Assembly (NCBI RefSeq): GCF_002002885.1
Contig: NZ_CP019510.1
Location: 4,650,001-4,714,000 of the forward strand
Direction: 5' to 3'
Source: Janthinobacterium sp. LM6
GTDB lineage: Bacteria > Pseudomonadota > Gammaproteobacteria > Burkholderiales > Burkholderiaceae_D
DNA: 64,000 bases
The notes beneath the pieces are model-generated. The model did no database searches and was not told where the DNA came from. It saw nothing but the letters and a program-made list of their open reading frames with translations. Position numbers and translations under genes: made by a program. Position 1 is the stretch's first letter. Every line of letters starts with the position of its first letter. Shown here in pieces: positions 1-7,815 of this stretch.

Positions 1-181
1 CCTTGCGGCTGGTGTCGCCTGCATGCGCGAGCACGCGGCGCAGTTCCGGGTCCGTGCACGCCTCGAAACGCTGGCTGTTCAAGTCCAGCGCCTGCAGCGC
101 GGCGATGGTGGCGCCGATGGCGCGGTGCATGTCGAGCGCGGTGGCCGGCAAGCCGGATTCTTCCAGTGGGACGGTGGTCAT
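1..181 (-). CDS. Ferritin-like protein resembling encapsulin cargo (partial)
   Basis: The N-terminal 60 residues of a gene that runs off the left edge. An AAAAGGA motif lies 6 nt before the ATG at 181, which selects that start over the in-frame ATG at 187. The visible protein contains LDMHRAI, then LDLNSQRFEACTDPELRRVLAH. From memory this resembles the encapsulated ferritin (EncFtn) family, which has DMHRAI followed by DWYNQRVDAC-DPEL-ILAH. The helix-1 glutamates that bind iron in that family appear to be Ala, Ala and Gln here, so it may not be a standard ferroxidase. Residues after position 60, including any ExxH motif, encapsulin-targeting tail or neighbouring encapsulin gene, are outside the window. 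The family call is therefore tentative. Confidence 0.4.
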   Translation of the reverse strand, partial: MTTVPLEESGLPATALDMHRAIGATIAALQALDLNSQRFEACTDPELRRVLAHAGDTSRK

Positions 182-323
182 GCGCATTCCTTTTCGCGTA
201 GTGGTGACATCGGCTGCATTCTCCACCGCGCGGACGAAAAGCTCAAGCGTCCACGACACGTTTCCACCCGTTCGGCCATAATCATGGCTCAGCAACAGCG
301 CAAACCTCAGCGGCAGGAGCCCC

Positions 324-1481
324 ATGTTCAATTTCGACTTTTACAATCCGACGCAAATCCTCTTCGGCCAGGGCCAGATCGCCGCCATCGCCAGCCTGAT
401 CCCGCCGCAGGCGCGGGTCCTGATGACCTACGGCGGCGGCAGCATCAAGCAGAACGGCGTCTACGATGAAGTCAAGGCGGCGCTGGCCGGCCATACGGTG
501 CTCGAGTTTGCCGGTATCGAACCCAATCCCAGCTATGAAACCCTGATGCAGGCCGTGGCCATGGTGAAAAGCGAGCGCATCGACTTCCTGCTGGCCGTCG
601 GCGGCGGTTCCGTGGTCGATGGCACCAAGTTCATCGCCGCGGCCGCCCTGCATGAAGGCGAGGCGTGGGACATCCTGGCCAAAGGCGGCAAGATCGTCGA
701 AGCCGCCCTGCCCTTCGGCACCGTGTTGACCTTGCCGGCCACGGGGTCCGAAATGAATGGCTCGGCCGTGATCACGCGCAAGGCGACGCAGGAAAAGCGC
801 TCATTCATGAGCCGCAAGGTGTATCCTAAATTCTCCGTGCTGGACCCGTCGAAAACGTTCACCTTGCCGCTGCGCCAGGTGGGCAATGGCGTCGTCGATG
901 CGTTCGCGCATGTGATGGAACAGTACCTGACCTACCCCGTGAACGCGTCCGTGCAAGACCGCTTCGCCGAAGGCATTTTATTGACGCTGATCGAGGAAGG
1001 CCCGAAAGCGCTGTCGCACCCGGACGACTACGACGTGCGCGCCAACGTGATGTGGAGCGCCACCCTGGCCTTGAACGGCCTGATCGGCGTGGGCGTGCCG
1101 CAGGACTGGTCCACGCACGCCATCGGCCACGAATTGACGGCCCTGTATGAGCTCGACCATGCGCAAACCCTGGCCATCATCCTGCCCAGCATGTTGCGCG
1201 TGCGCAAGCAGGCCAAGCGTGCCAAGCTGCTGCAGTACGCGGCCCGCGTGTGGGGCCTGGACGGCGGCGACGAAGACGGCCGCATCGAAGCGGCCATTGC
1301 GCGCACGGAATTCTTCTTCCGCCACATGGGCGTCAAGACGCGCCTGGCCGACTACGGCCTCAATCACGCCAGCGTGGACGCCGTCGTCTCCGCCCTGGAA
1401 GCGCACGGCATGACGGCGCTGGGCGAACAGCGCGAAGTGACGCCCGCCGTCAGCCGCAAGGTGCTGGAACTCAGTTTATAG
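324..1481 (+). CDS. yqhD: NADPH-dependent iron/zinc alcohol dehydrogenase, YqhD type
   Basis: A 385-residue cytosolic group III alcohol dehydrogenase, close in length to E. coli YqhD, which reduces a broad range of aldehydes, including lipid-peroxidation products and methylglyoxal-type aldehydes, with NADPH. The nucleotide-binding part carries TYGGGS (residues 36-40) and AVGGGSVVDGTKF (about 91-103). The metal site is intact: Asp192 and His196 in GVVDAFAH, His265 in DWSTHAIGHE, and His279 in LDHAQ. An AGGAG motif 5 nt upstream supports the ATG. The gene stands alone, divergent from the partial ferritin-like gene; no YqhC-type regulator is adjacent. The close match to YqhD motifs over the whole length makes the call secure, while the physiological substrate is not shown. 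Confidence 0.93.
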   Translation: MFNFDFYNPTQILFGQGQIAAIASLIPPQARVLMTYGGGSIKQNGVYDEVKAALAGHTVLEFAGIEPNPSYETLMQAVAMVKSERIDFLLAVGGGSVVDGTKFIAAAALHEGEAWDILAKGGKIVEAALPFGTVLTLPATGSEMNGSAVITRKATQEKRSFMSRKVYPKFSVLDPSKTFTLPLRQVGNGVVDAFAHVMEQYLTYPVNASVQDRFAEGILLTLIEEGPKALSHPDDYDVRANVMWSATLALNGLIGVGVPQDWSTHAIGHELTALYELDHAQTLAIILPSMLRVRKQAKRAKLLQYAARVWGLDGGDEDGRIEAAIARTEFFFRHMGVKTRLADYGLNHASVDAVVSALEAHGMTALGEQREVTPAVSRKVLELSL

Positions 1482-1550
1482 ATTCGCGCCACACTGTTGT
1501 AAAACGGTCAGCCAGCGGGACAGCTGGCCGTGCTTCATGCTAAGCTGTCA

Positions 1551-1635
1551 TTTCGCTAGGGGTCCTGGAGCAGTCATCCGGGTGAGAGATACCCTTCGTA
1601 CCTGATCTGGATAATGCCAGCGAAGGAAAGCGCAA
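1551..1635 (+). promoter_or_regulatory. TPP (THI-box) riboswitch
   Basis: The leader matches the thiamine pyrophosphate aptamer. GGGGTCC is followed by GGTGAGAGATACCC (1581-1593), then CCTGATCTGGATAATGCCAG (1601-1620) and CGAAGGAAAGCG. The closing stem pairs CGCT (1554-1557) with AGCG (1629-1632). The aptamer lies about 95 nt before the ATG of the TonB-dependent receptor at 1731 and is on its strand. The stretch after the aptamer contains ACCTCCCTCC (about 1639-1648), a pyrimidine run that could pair with a ribosome-binding site, so translational control is plausible. No clear terminator is visible in the expression platform. In this class of riboswitch TPP binding lowers expression. Confidence 0.93.
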
Positions 1636-1730
1636 AGTACCTCCCTCCTTTGATAGCTCCTGCGTTGGCGCCAGCCGAACAAGCAGCCTGCCGTGCTCTT
1701 TCCCGAGACGGCTTGAACCACGAGCAATCT

Positions 1731-3896
1731 ATGTCCACACCGAATTTATCCGTTTCTGTATTGACCCTGGCCATCCTGCACGCGTTTGCCGCGCCTGCCC
1801 TGGCCGCGAATGACACCACCGAAGCCGCCGACCCGCAGGCGCAAAGCATGGCCGAAGTCGTCGTCACGGCCAGCAAGGCGCCGGCCGCCAAGCGCGCCTC
1901 CGTGGGCGGCTTTTCCGACGCGCCGCTGCTGCAGACGCCCGCGTCCGTCACCGTCATTTCGCAAAAAGACATGCAGGACTTACAGATCCGCAATCTCAGC
2001 GATGCCGTCAAGCTCGACGCCAGCATCAACGACGCCTACAACGCCGTCGGCTATGCGGAACAGTTTACGATCCGCGGCTTCAAGCTCGATAACAATTCCA
2101 GCTACCGCAAGGATGGCGTGGCCATTCCTGGCGACACGCAAATTCCGCTGGAAAACAAGGAACGCATCGAAGTGCTGAAGGGCCTGGCCGGCTTGCAGGC
2201 AGGCGTGGCCGCGCCGGGCGGCGTGATCGACTTCATCGTCAAGCGCCCGACCAACACGCCATTGCGCACCGTCACCGTGGAAACGCGCGAGCGTGGCACC
2301 CTGTACGGCGCCGTCGACCTGGGCGGCCGCCTGGAAGACACCCGCTTCGGCTACCGCGTCAACGTGGCGGCCGAACGCCTGCGCTCCTACATCAAGGGCG
2401 CGGACGGCAACCGCAAGTTCATTTCCGGCGCCTTCGACTGGCAAATCTCGCCGCAAGCGCTGCTGCAGCTCGATGCCGACTACCAGGACAAGGCGCAGGC
2501 GACGGCGCCCGGCTTCCAGCTGCTGAACAATAAAACCTTGCCAACCGGCATCAGCGCCGACGCCATGCTCAACCTGCAGCCGTGGACGCGCCCCGTGGAA
2601 ACCGTCACCAGCAATCTCGGCCTGCGCTTCCAGTACGCCTTCAATGAGGACTGGCACGCCACCCTGTCGGCCAACCAGCACTCGTTCAAGCGCGACGACT
2701 ACACGGCCTTCCCGTACGGCTGCAGCGGACAGGACCTGTACCCCGGCTTCTGCGGCAATGGCGACTACGACGTGTATGACTACCGCAGCCTGGGCGAGAC
2801 GAAAAAGCCGCTGAGCGCGCAAGCCATGATCCAGGGCAAGTTCGCCACCGGTTCCCTGCGCCATGACTTCACGGCCGGCGTCTCGACCTTCCGCCGCAAG
2901 GACCGCGCCGGCCTGTACGTGTACGACTGGGTGGGCGTGAGCAACATTTATCAGCCGCAGATCGTCGGCACGTCGCCCGGCGTCACGGGCCCCGTGCGCC
3001 TGGTGCGCAAGGATACGGAAAACGCCGTCTTCGTGCAGGATATCGTCAGCCTGGCGCCGAACTGGAAACTGCATGGCGGCTTGCGCCATATCAATGTCGA
3101 CGGCTACCAGTACGTGCTGAAGGCCGATACGGAAATCCGCGCCAAGCACGATTTCCTGCTGCCGAATGTATCGCTCGTCTACACCCCGCTCGACAATGTG
3201 TCCGTGTATGCGGCCTATTCGCAGGGCATGGAACATGGCGGCACGGCCGACCGCAAGGCCATCAACGCCAACGTGGAACTGTCGCCGAGCCGCTCGAAGC
3301 AGATCGAACTCGGCGCCAAGATGGATGTGACGCCGGACTTCATGCTGACGGCCAGCCTGTTCCAGATCCGCAAGGGCCTGGAATTCAACCAGTACGTCGA
3401 CAGCAGCAAGAGCGCCTACAACTTCGTGCGCGAAGGCCAGGCCCAGCACCGGGGGCTGGAATTGTCGGCCCAGGGCAAGGCATCGTCCAGCCTGAGCCTG
3501 GGCGCGTCCGTGACGGCCCTGAACAGCCAGCAGTCAGGCACGGGCAATGCCGACCTCGACGGCAAGCGCGTGCCGAACGTGCCCGCCTTCAAGGCGGCCG
3601 TGCATGCGGATTACGCCGTGCAGCAAGTGACGGGCCTGAGCGTAAATGGCAGCTGGGAATATGCGGGCAAGAAAGCGTTTGAGTACAACAACACGACCTT
3701 CGTGCCGTCGTACCACGTATTCAACCTGGGCGCCGCATACGCCACGCGCATCGCCGGCACGCGCGCCGTGCTGCGCGCCGCCGTCAACAACGTGGCCGAC
3801 AAGTTCTACTGGCGCGACGTGACGCCGGAATCGGACGGCTATCTGTACCCGGGCGCCAGCCGTACCTTTAAAGTCTCGGCGCAGTTCGACTTTTGA
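1731..3896 (+). CDS. TonB-dependent outer-membrane receptor under TPP riboswitch
   Basis: A 721-residue outer-membrane receptor that would import its ligand using TonB/ExbBD energy. The start is set at the ATG at 1731; the open frame extends upstream into the riboswitch, so longer starts are unlikely. It has a signal peptide ending near APALA-AND, a TonB-box-like AEVVVTAS just after it, a plug domain (roughly residues 60-190, with IRGFKLDN and ERIEVLKG) and a long barrel ending in the aromatic-terminated KVSAQFDF typical of outer-membrane proteins. By sequence it looks like the FecA/siderophore-receptor branch, but the riboswitch argues that the ligand is thiamine or a thiamine precursor. This ligand is an inference from regulation, not from the receptor sequence. 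Confidence 0.9.
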   Translation: MSTPNLSVSVLTLAILHAFAAPALAANDTTEAADPQAQSMAEVVVTASKAPAAKRASVGGFSDAPLLQTPASVTVISQKDMQDLQIRNLSDAVKLDASINDAYNAVGYAEQFTIRGFKLDNNSSYRKDGVAIPGDTQIPLENKERIEVLKGLAGLQAGVAAPGGVIDFIVKRPTNTPLRTVTVETRERGTLYGAVDLGGRLEDTRFGYRVNVAAERLRSYIKGADGNRKFISGAFDWQISPQALLQLDADYQDKAQATAPGFQLLNNKTLPTGISADAMLNLQPWTRPVETVTSNLGLRFQYAFNEDWHATLSANQHSFKRDDYTAFPYGCSGQDLYPGFCGNGDYDVYDYRSLGETKKPLSAQAMIQGKFATGSLRHDFTAGVSTFRRKDRAGLYVYDWVGVSNIYQPQIVGTSPGVTGPVRLVRKDTENAVFVQDIVSLAPNWKLHGGLRHINVDGYQYVLKADTEIRAKHDFLLPNVSLVYTPLDNVSVYAAYSQGMEHGGTADRKAINANVELSPSRSKQIELGAKMDVTPDFMLTASLFQIRKGLEFNQYVDSSKSAYNFVREGQAQHRGLELSAQGKASSSLSLGASVTALNSQQSGTGNADLDGKRVPNVPAFKAAVHADYAVQQVTGLSVNGSWEYAGKKAFEYNNTTFVPSYHVFNLGAAYATRIAGTRAVLRAAVNNVADKFYWRDVTPESDGYLYPGASRTFKVSAQFDF

Positions 3897-3905
3897 CAAC
3901 CACAT

Positions 3906-3928
3906 GGGGCATGCGCCGGACATGCCCC
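3906..3928 (+). terminator. Hairpin after TonB receptor gene
   Basis: A perfect 8-bp stem, GGGGCATG (3906-3913) with CATGCCCC (3921-3928), and a 7-nt loop begins 10 nt after the receptor stop codon. The following bases are TATTCATGG rather than a clean T run, so it is a weak intrinsic terminator or a 3'-end stabilising hairpin. Confidence 0.45.
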
Positions 3929-3969
3929 TATTCATGGATGCAAATATCAAATAATTAAAATATTACAAT

Positions 3970-4000
3970 GTGGCAATTATTAAATTGTTATAATTGCCAC
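3970..4000. promoter_or_regulatory. 31-bp AT-rich palindrome before S9 peptidase
   Basis: GTGGCAATTA (3970-3979) and TAATTGCCAC (3991-4000) are perfect 10-bp inverted arms around an 11-nt AT-rich centre, in a strongly AT-rich island that is unlike the surrounding GC-rich sequence. It ends 31 nt before the peptidase ATG at 4032. It could be an operator overlapping the promoter. Alternatively it could be a terminator-like hairpin, since CTTTATTTTATTAT follows directly. The sequence alone does not decide. Confidence 0.45.
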
Positions 4001-4031
4001 CTTTATTTTATTATCCGTGCAAGGCATCTCC

Positions 4032-5987
4032 ATGAAACAGCATGTAGCGTCACTGGCATTTGCCAGCCTGATCCTGATCACGGGAGGCGGCGTCCACGCC
4101 ACCGAGGCAGCGATTCCCATAGAGCAATTCACCAGCAAGGATCGGTTCAGTACGCCACGCCTGTCGCCAGATGGCAAACACATAGCGGTCACGACTCAGG
4201 TGCAGCAGGGCGGGCGCAGCATCCCCATCATCACCATCTATGCCTTGCCGGACATGAAAGCGGTAGGCATGCTGCGCCTGCGCATATTTGAAGTGCCGCT
4301 TAACTACCTTTGGTTGACAAACACGCGCTTGGTATTGCGCAAGGGTCTGGAACTGGGAGAGCTGGAACAACCGGTATCAACTGGTGAAATCATTGCTTTT
4401 GACCTCGACGGGTCCAAGCAGGAATACCTGTTCGGCTACGATATGTTCCGCTCGTCGAGTCGAGGCGACCGCCTCGACGATGATCATGGCTATGCCCGCA
4501 TCAACGGCGTTCCCTTGCCGCGCAATAGTCACGTCTTTCTGTCAGCCCAGGAATGGGATCGTGACCGGTCAAAGTTATACGACGTCGACAGCAAGAAGGC
4601 CCATCGCAAGACCCTGGCCGACATCGCTGCGCCACGCCTGCAGTTTGTGCAGCAGCGCAATAGCGTACCGCGCTTCGCCTACGGCTGGGACGACAAGAAC
4701 GAGCCGGTGCTGTACCGTCTTGATGACGCCAGCGGTCAGTGGCGTCTCACCCCTCCCGCCCCAAAACAAACCACAATCCCGTTCCAGTTCACAATGGACG
4801 ACAGCGCTTTTTTTGCAACCCATGCCGTCGACGGTGGCCCGGAAGCCCTGGTGCGGGAAGAGTTGGCTAGCGGAAAACAAGTGGTTCTCGCGCAAGATCC
4901 TGTTGCCGACCTGGGCAGCGTAATGTATGACGCCAACGAGATGCCTTTTGCAGTATCTCACCAGCTGGGCCGTACCCGTGCCATCTACCTGGACGCCGAT
5001 AGTGCGGACGCCCGGCTGCACAAGCAATTGAGCGCATCTTTTCCGGACGAATATGTACGCTTCATCAACTTCACGGATGACGGCGCCACCTTGCTGTTTT
5101 CCATCTACAGCGATCGCGACCCGGGAAGCTACTACCTGTACGACAAGGCCAGCAACAAGGCGGAACTGCTGTACTCGGCCATGCCTGGCATCGACCCGGA
5201 TCGCATGGCCGAGCGCCGTCCCATTGCCTTCAAGGCACGCGACGGATTGCAACTGCATGGCTATCTGACCATGCCGACGCATGCGCCAGGCGTCAAATTG
5301 CCGCTGGTTGTCATGCCCCACGGCGGACCGCACGGCGTCTACGATACTTGGTCGTTCGACAGCGATGCGCAGTTCCTCGCCAGCCGCGGTTACGCGGTAC
5401 TCCAGGTTAATTTCCGTGGTTCCGGGGGCCGTGGCGAGACCTTCATCCGGGCAGGCTACCGTCAATGGGGCGAAAAAATCCAGGACGACATCCTGGACGG
5501 CCTCGCCGCCGTCATTGCTGAAGGCGAAGTCGATGCAGGGCGCGTCTGCTCCTACGGCGCCAGCTTCGGCGCCTACTCCGCAATGATGCTGACCATACGT
5601 GCGCCTGGCGCCTTCAAATGCGCTATCGGCTATGCCGGCGTATATGACCTCAGCTTGTTCAGAAAAGAAGATAATGCGCGCCGCCACAAATATATCCGGA
5701 ATGCCTACCAGGATTACATCGGTGAAAACGACAAGGAACTCGACGCCATCTCGCCTTCACGCCTGGCTGACCGCATCAAGGTGCCGGTATTGCTGGTGCA
5801 CGGCGACAAGGACAAGACGGCGCCACCGGAACACGCCGAGTTGATGCGCAAGGCCTTGGCCAAGGCCGGCAATGCACCGCAATGGATGATGGCGGAAAAT
5901 GAGGGACATGGCTTCTACATGACCAAAAACGCCACCGCGTTCTATCAACAACTGGAAAGCTTCCTGGCCGAGCACATCGGCAAATAA
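4032..5987 (+). CDS. Exported S9-family prolyl oligopeptidase-like peptidase
   Basis: A 651-residue serine peptidase. The ATG at 4032 has an AGG motif 7 nt upstream and gives a clean signal peptide ending near GGVHA, so the in-frame GTG at 4017 is less likely. The N-terminal two thirds looks like the beta-propeller of S9 peptidases. The C-terminal alpha/beta-hydrolase domain has the nucleophile Ser511 in YGASFGAY, Asp594 in HGDKDKTAPPEHAE and His626 in NEGHGFY. These enzymes trim short peptides or N-acylated peptides in the periplasm or outside the cell; specificity is unknown. It follows the TonB receptor on the same strand but is separated by a hairpin and its own AT-rich upstream region, so joint transcription is uncertain. 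It converges on the NadR-like kinase gene. Confidence 0.88.
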   Translation: MKQHVASLAFASLILITGGGVHATEAAIPIEQFTSKDRFSTPRLSPDGKHIAVTTQVQQGGRSIPIITIYALPDMKAVGMLRLRIFEVPLNYLWLTNTRLVLRKGLELGELEQPVSTGEIIAFDLDGSKQEYLFGYDMFRSSSRGDRLDDDHGYARINGVPLPRNSHVFLSAQEWDRDRSKLYDVDSKKAHRKTLADIAAPRLQFVQQRNSVPRFAYGWDDKNEPVLYRLDDASGQWRLTPPAPKQTTIPFQFTMDDSAFFATHAVDGGPEALVREELASGKQVVLAQDPVADLGSVMYDANEMPFAVSHQLGRTRAIYLDADSADARLHKQLSASFPDEYVRFINFTDDGATLLFSIYSDRDPGSYYLYDKASNKAELLYSAMPGIDPDRMAERRPIAFKARDGLQLHGYLTMPTHAPGVKLPLVVMPHGGPHGVYDTWSFDSDAQFLASRGYAVLQVNFRGSGGRGETFIRAGYRQWGEKIQDDILDGLAAVIAEGEVDAGRVCSYGASFGAYSAMMLTIRAPGAFKCAIGYAGVYDLSLFRKEDNARRHKYIRNAYQDYIGENDKELDAISPSRLADRIKVPVLLVHGDKDKTAPPEHAELMRKALAKAGNAPQWMMAENEGHGFYMTKNATAFYQQLESFLAEHIGK

Positions 5988-5994
5988 GGCTGCT

Positions 5995-6531
5995 TTACCC
6001 CGCCATGCTCGGGGTACTGGCGCTCAACCAGGCATCCGCCTGCTCCAGCCGCGCCGCCAGGCTGCCGCTGACAAGCAGATAGGAAATCTGGCGCTCAGCC
6101 AGCTCCTCAAGCAGCTGGCGGTGAATCAGCTGGCGCACGGCTTCCGACTCGCGCTGCAAGCCGTCGGCCACCCAGGGGCTGTCGGGCGCCGTGACCAGGG
6201 TCAGGCCATAGTGGTAGTCATCGGCCAGGGCGGCCAGCGGCGCATCGACGCCATGGAAGTAATGGCGGCTGTAGACGGCCGTCATCAGCGGCGTCGTGTC
6301 GCAAAATAAGAAATGCTGCGCCTGCGCGGCGGCCGCGTTTTCCCGCGCCAGCTGCATGCGGGCAATCCCAAACTGGTCGGCCGCCACGGGCACCCTGCCT
6401 TGCGTTTCCACAAACTCGCGTAAATACTCGGGCACCCAGACGCTGCCATAGCGCTCGGCCAGGGCGGCCGCCAGGGTCGACTTGCCCGACGATTCCGCGC
6501 CCAGGATGGCCACGCGCACGCAACGCTCCAT
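5995..6531 (-). CDS. NadR-like P-loop nucleoside/vitamin kinase
   Basis: A 178-residue cytosolic ATPase of the NadR ribosylnicotinamide-kinase fold. It has a P-loop GAESSGKST at residues 11-19, a Walker-B-like FLFCDTT (75-80) and an ADGLQRE segment resembling the lid (122-128). Full NadR also has a repressor helix-turn-helix and an NMN adenylyltransferase domain; both are absent, so only the kinase part exists. Its ATG overlaps the stop codon of the Pnu permease gene (TGATG), so the two are translationally coupled and the kinase probably phosphorylates what the permease imports. The default substrate is nicotinamide riboside. The riboswitch-controlled receptor nearby raises thiamine as an alternative. 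Confidence 0.8.
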   Translation of the reverse strand: MERCVRVAILGAESSGKSTLAAALAERYGSVWVPEYLREFVETQGRVPVAADQFGIARMQLARENAAAAQAQHFLFCDTTPLMTAVYSRHYFHGVDAPLAALADDYHYGLTLVTAPDSPWVADGLQRESEAVRQLIHRQLLEELAERQISYLLVSGSLAARLEQADAWLSASTPSMAG

Positions 6532-7142
6532 CACTTGAGGACCATCGCGCTCGGCGCGGCCGGGGCCGACTTTCTCCACGCCAGCAAGCCGATGACGGCC
6601 ATCACGACAAAGAACGCATACAGCACGGCCGTCAGGGTCAGGCCCTTGTGCACATACAGCCACACGTACAGCACGTCGACGATGATCCAGGCGATCCAGT
6701 TTTCCAGTTTCTTGCGCGACAGCAGAAATTGCCCCACCAGGCTGCCTGCCGTGAGGAAACCATCCGCATGGGGCACGTCCGTGTCCGTCGTCGTCAGCAG
6801 CCAGGCGATCAGCAGGAAGCCCACCAGCCAGCCCGCGGCGCACGCCAGCCAGCCGCGGCCGTCGAGGCGCGTGACGGGCAGGGTCTTGCCGCCGCTGGCC
6901 GGATGCAGCCATTGATACCAGCCCCAGAACGAGACGCTGATGAACAGCAGTTGCAAGGCCATGTCGCCGTACAGGCGCGACTCGAAAAACACGAAACCGT
7001 AGGCGGCCGAGGAAATGATGGCGAACAGCCACGCCCAGTGATTCTGGCGGATGTTCAGCGCAACGGTTGTCAGTGCCAGGACAAAGGAAATCAGTTCAAG
7101 CGGCGTGGTGGCAAAACCCAGCAGGAGAAGCGTATCGTTCAT
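6531..7142 (-). CDS. PnuC/PnuT-family vitamin permease
   Basis: A membrane protein of about 203 residues with six to seven hydrophobic segments, belonging to the Pnu family of facilitated vitamin transporters. The family signature appears as SFWGWYQWLHP, like the GWYQW region of PnuC. I chose the ATG at 7142 (starting MNDTLLLLGF); an in-frame ATG at 7187 adds 15 residues, and neither start has a convincing ribosome-binding site. Members import nicotinamide riboside (PnuC), riboflavin (PnuX) or thiamine (PnuT), and transport depends on a downstream kinase trapping the substrate, which fits the coupled NadR-like gene. I cannot assign the substrate from motifs. There is no THI-box directly upstream. 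Confidence 0.85.
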   Translation of the reverse strand: MNDTLLLLGFATTPLELISFVLALTTVALNIRQNHWAWLFAIISSAAYGFVFFESRLYGDMALQLLFISVSFWGWYQWLHPASGGKTLPVTRLDGRGWLACAAGWLVGFLLIAWLLTTTDTDVPHADGFLTAGSLVGQFLLSRKKLENWIAWIIVDVLYVWLYVHKGLTLTAVLYAFFVVMAVIGLLAWRKSAPAAPSAMVLK

Positions 7143-7229
7143 GGGAATCGTGATGAGGCTGGTGGTGCAGTATGCAATACCGGCCATGAATAAGCAAGAT
7201 TGCCCTTGCCGTCCGCCGCCCTTCCCGCC

Positions 7230-7748
7230 TCAGACGAAGCCCGCCCTGGCGGCGCGCGCCAGCGAATGCCGCACGATCAGCTTGTGAAACGGGCGGATCA
7301 GCAGGATGTAGGCGCGCCCCACCCGGTTATGGCAATGCACGACGCTGGAGACGGTCACGCTGCCATGGCGGCCCGCGTCGCGGTTGCGCAGCACGGACAG
7401 GCGGAAATCGAGGTGGCTGTCATCCTCGCCCAGGATGATCTCGTCATCGCTGACGGCATAGATGCGGAAGATGCCGATGCGCTTGCCTGGCCGCGCTTCC
7501 ATCTGTTTTGCCGTCCGGATACCGAAGCGCGCCACAATGGCGTCGCGCAGCACCATCAGCTTGCGCGCCCAGCCCGGCTGCTTGCCCAGCAGCTGGCGCG
7601 CCAGGCTCTGCATGTCCATCTGGCGCGCCTGCGCGGTGGGTAAATCGACGGCGTACGCGTCGGCCAGATTGCTGCCGGGATACAACGGGGCGATGCTGGC
7701 GCCTGGCGGCAAGTCCACGCTGCGGACGGCAATGTTCATCTCATGCAT
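7230..7748 (-). CDS. DUF2867 family protein
   Basis: A 172-residue protein matching the DUF2867 family, typified by an N-terminal DAY(A)VDLP segment, a central FGIRTAK motif and a C-terminal VHCHNRVGRAYI segment leading to the tail. GGAGAG about 5 nt before the ATG supports the start. No catalytic residues are known for the family; related proteins occur as stand-alone genes or fused to NAD(P)-binding oxidoreductase domains. It is transcribed divergently from a TetR regulator across a 67-nt region that contains an inverted repeat, so it is probably the regulator's target. No signal peptide is seen, so it should be cytosolic. Confidence 0.75.
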   Translation of the reverse strand: MHEMNIAVRSVDLPPGASIAPLYPGSNLADAYAVDLPTAQARQMDMQSLARQLLGKQPGWARKLMVLRDAIVARFGIRTAKQMEARPGKRIGIFRIYAVSDDEIILGEDDSHLDFRLSVLRNRDAGRHGSVTVSSVVHCHNRVGRAYILLIRPFHKLIVRHSLARAARAGFV

Positions 7749-7767
7749 GTGCTCTCCATGTTTTCAG

Positions 7768-7784
7768 TGATAACATGCCTATCA
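7768..7784. promoter_or_regulatory. Candidate TetR operator between DUF2867 and TetR genes
   Basis: TGATA (7768-7772) and TATCA (7780-7784) form an inverted repeat around a 7-nt centre. The octamer GATAACAT in this element (7769-7776) occurs again directly at 7805-7812, just before the tetR start codon. The placement in the 67-nt divergent promoter region is what a self-regulating TetR protein would use. Confidence 0.4.
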
Positions 7785-7815
7785 TACACGACGATGTGAA
7801 CAGCGATAACATAGA

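Noticed and set aside
1511..1528. GCCAGC/GCTGGC hairpin after yqhD as a terminator
   Set aside because: Only a 6-bp stem and no T run; too weak to report as a terminator.
1614..1730. In-frame N-terminal extension of the TonB receptor
   Set aside because: It lies in the riboswitch aptamer and its expression platform. The ATG at 1731 begins a proper signal peptide.
7188..7229. Search for a second TPP riboswitch in front of the Pnu permease
   Set aside because: The gap between the permease and the upstream DUF2867 gene is too short and lacks any THI-box block.
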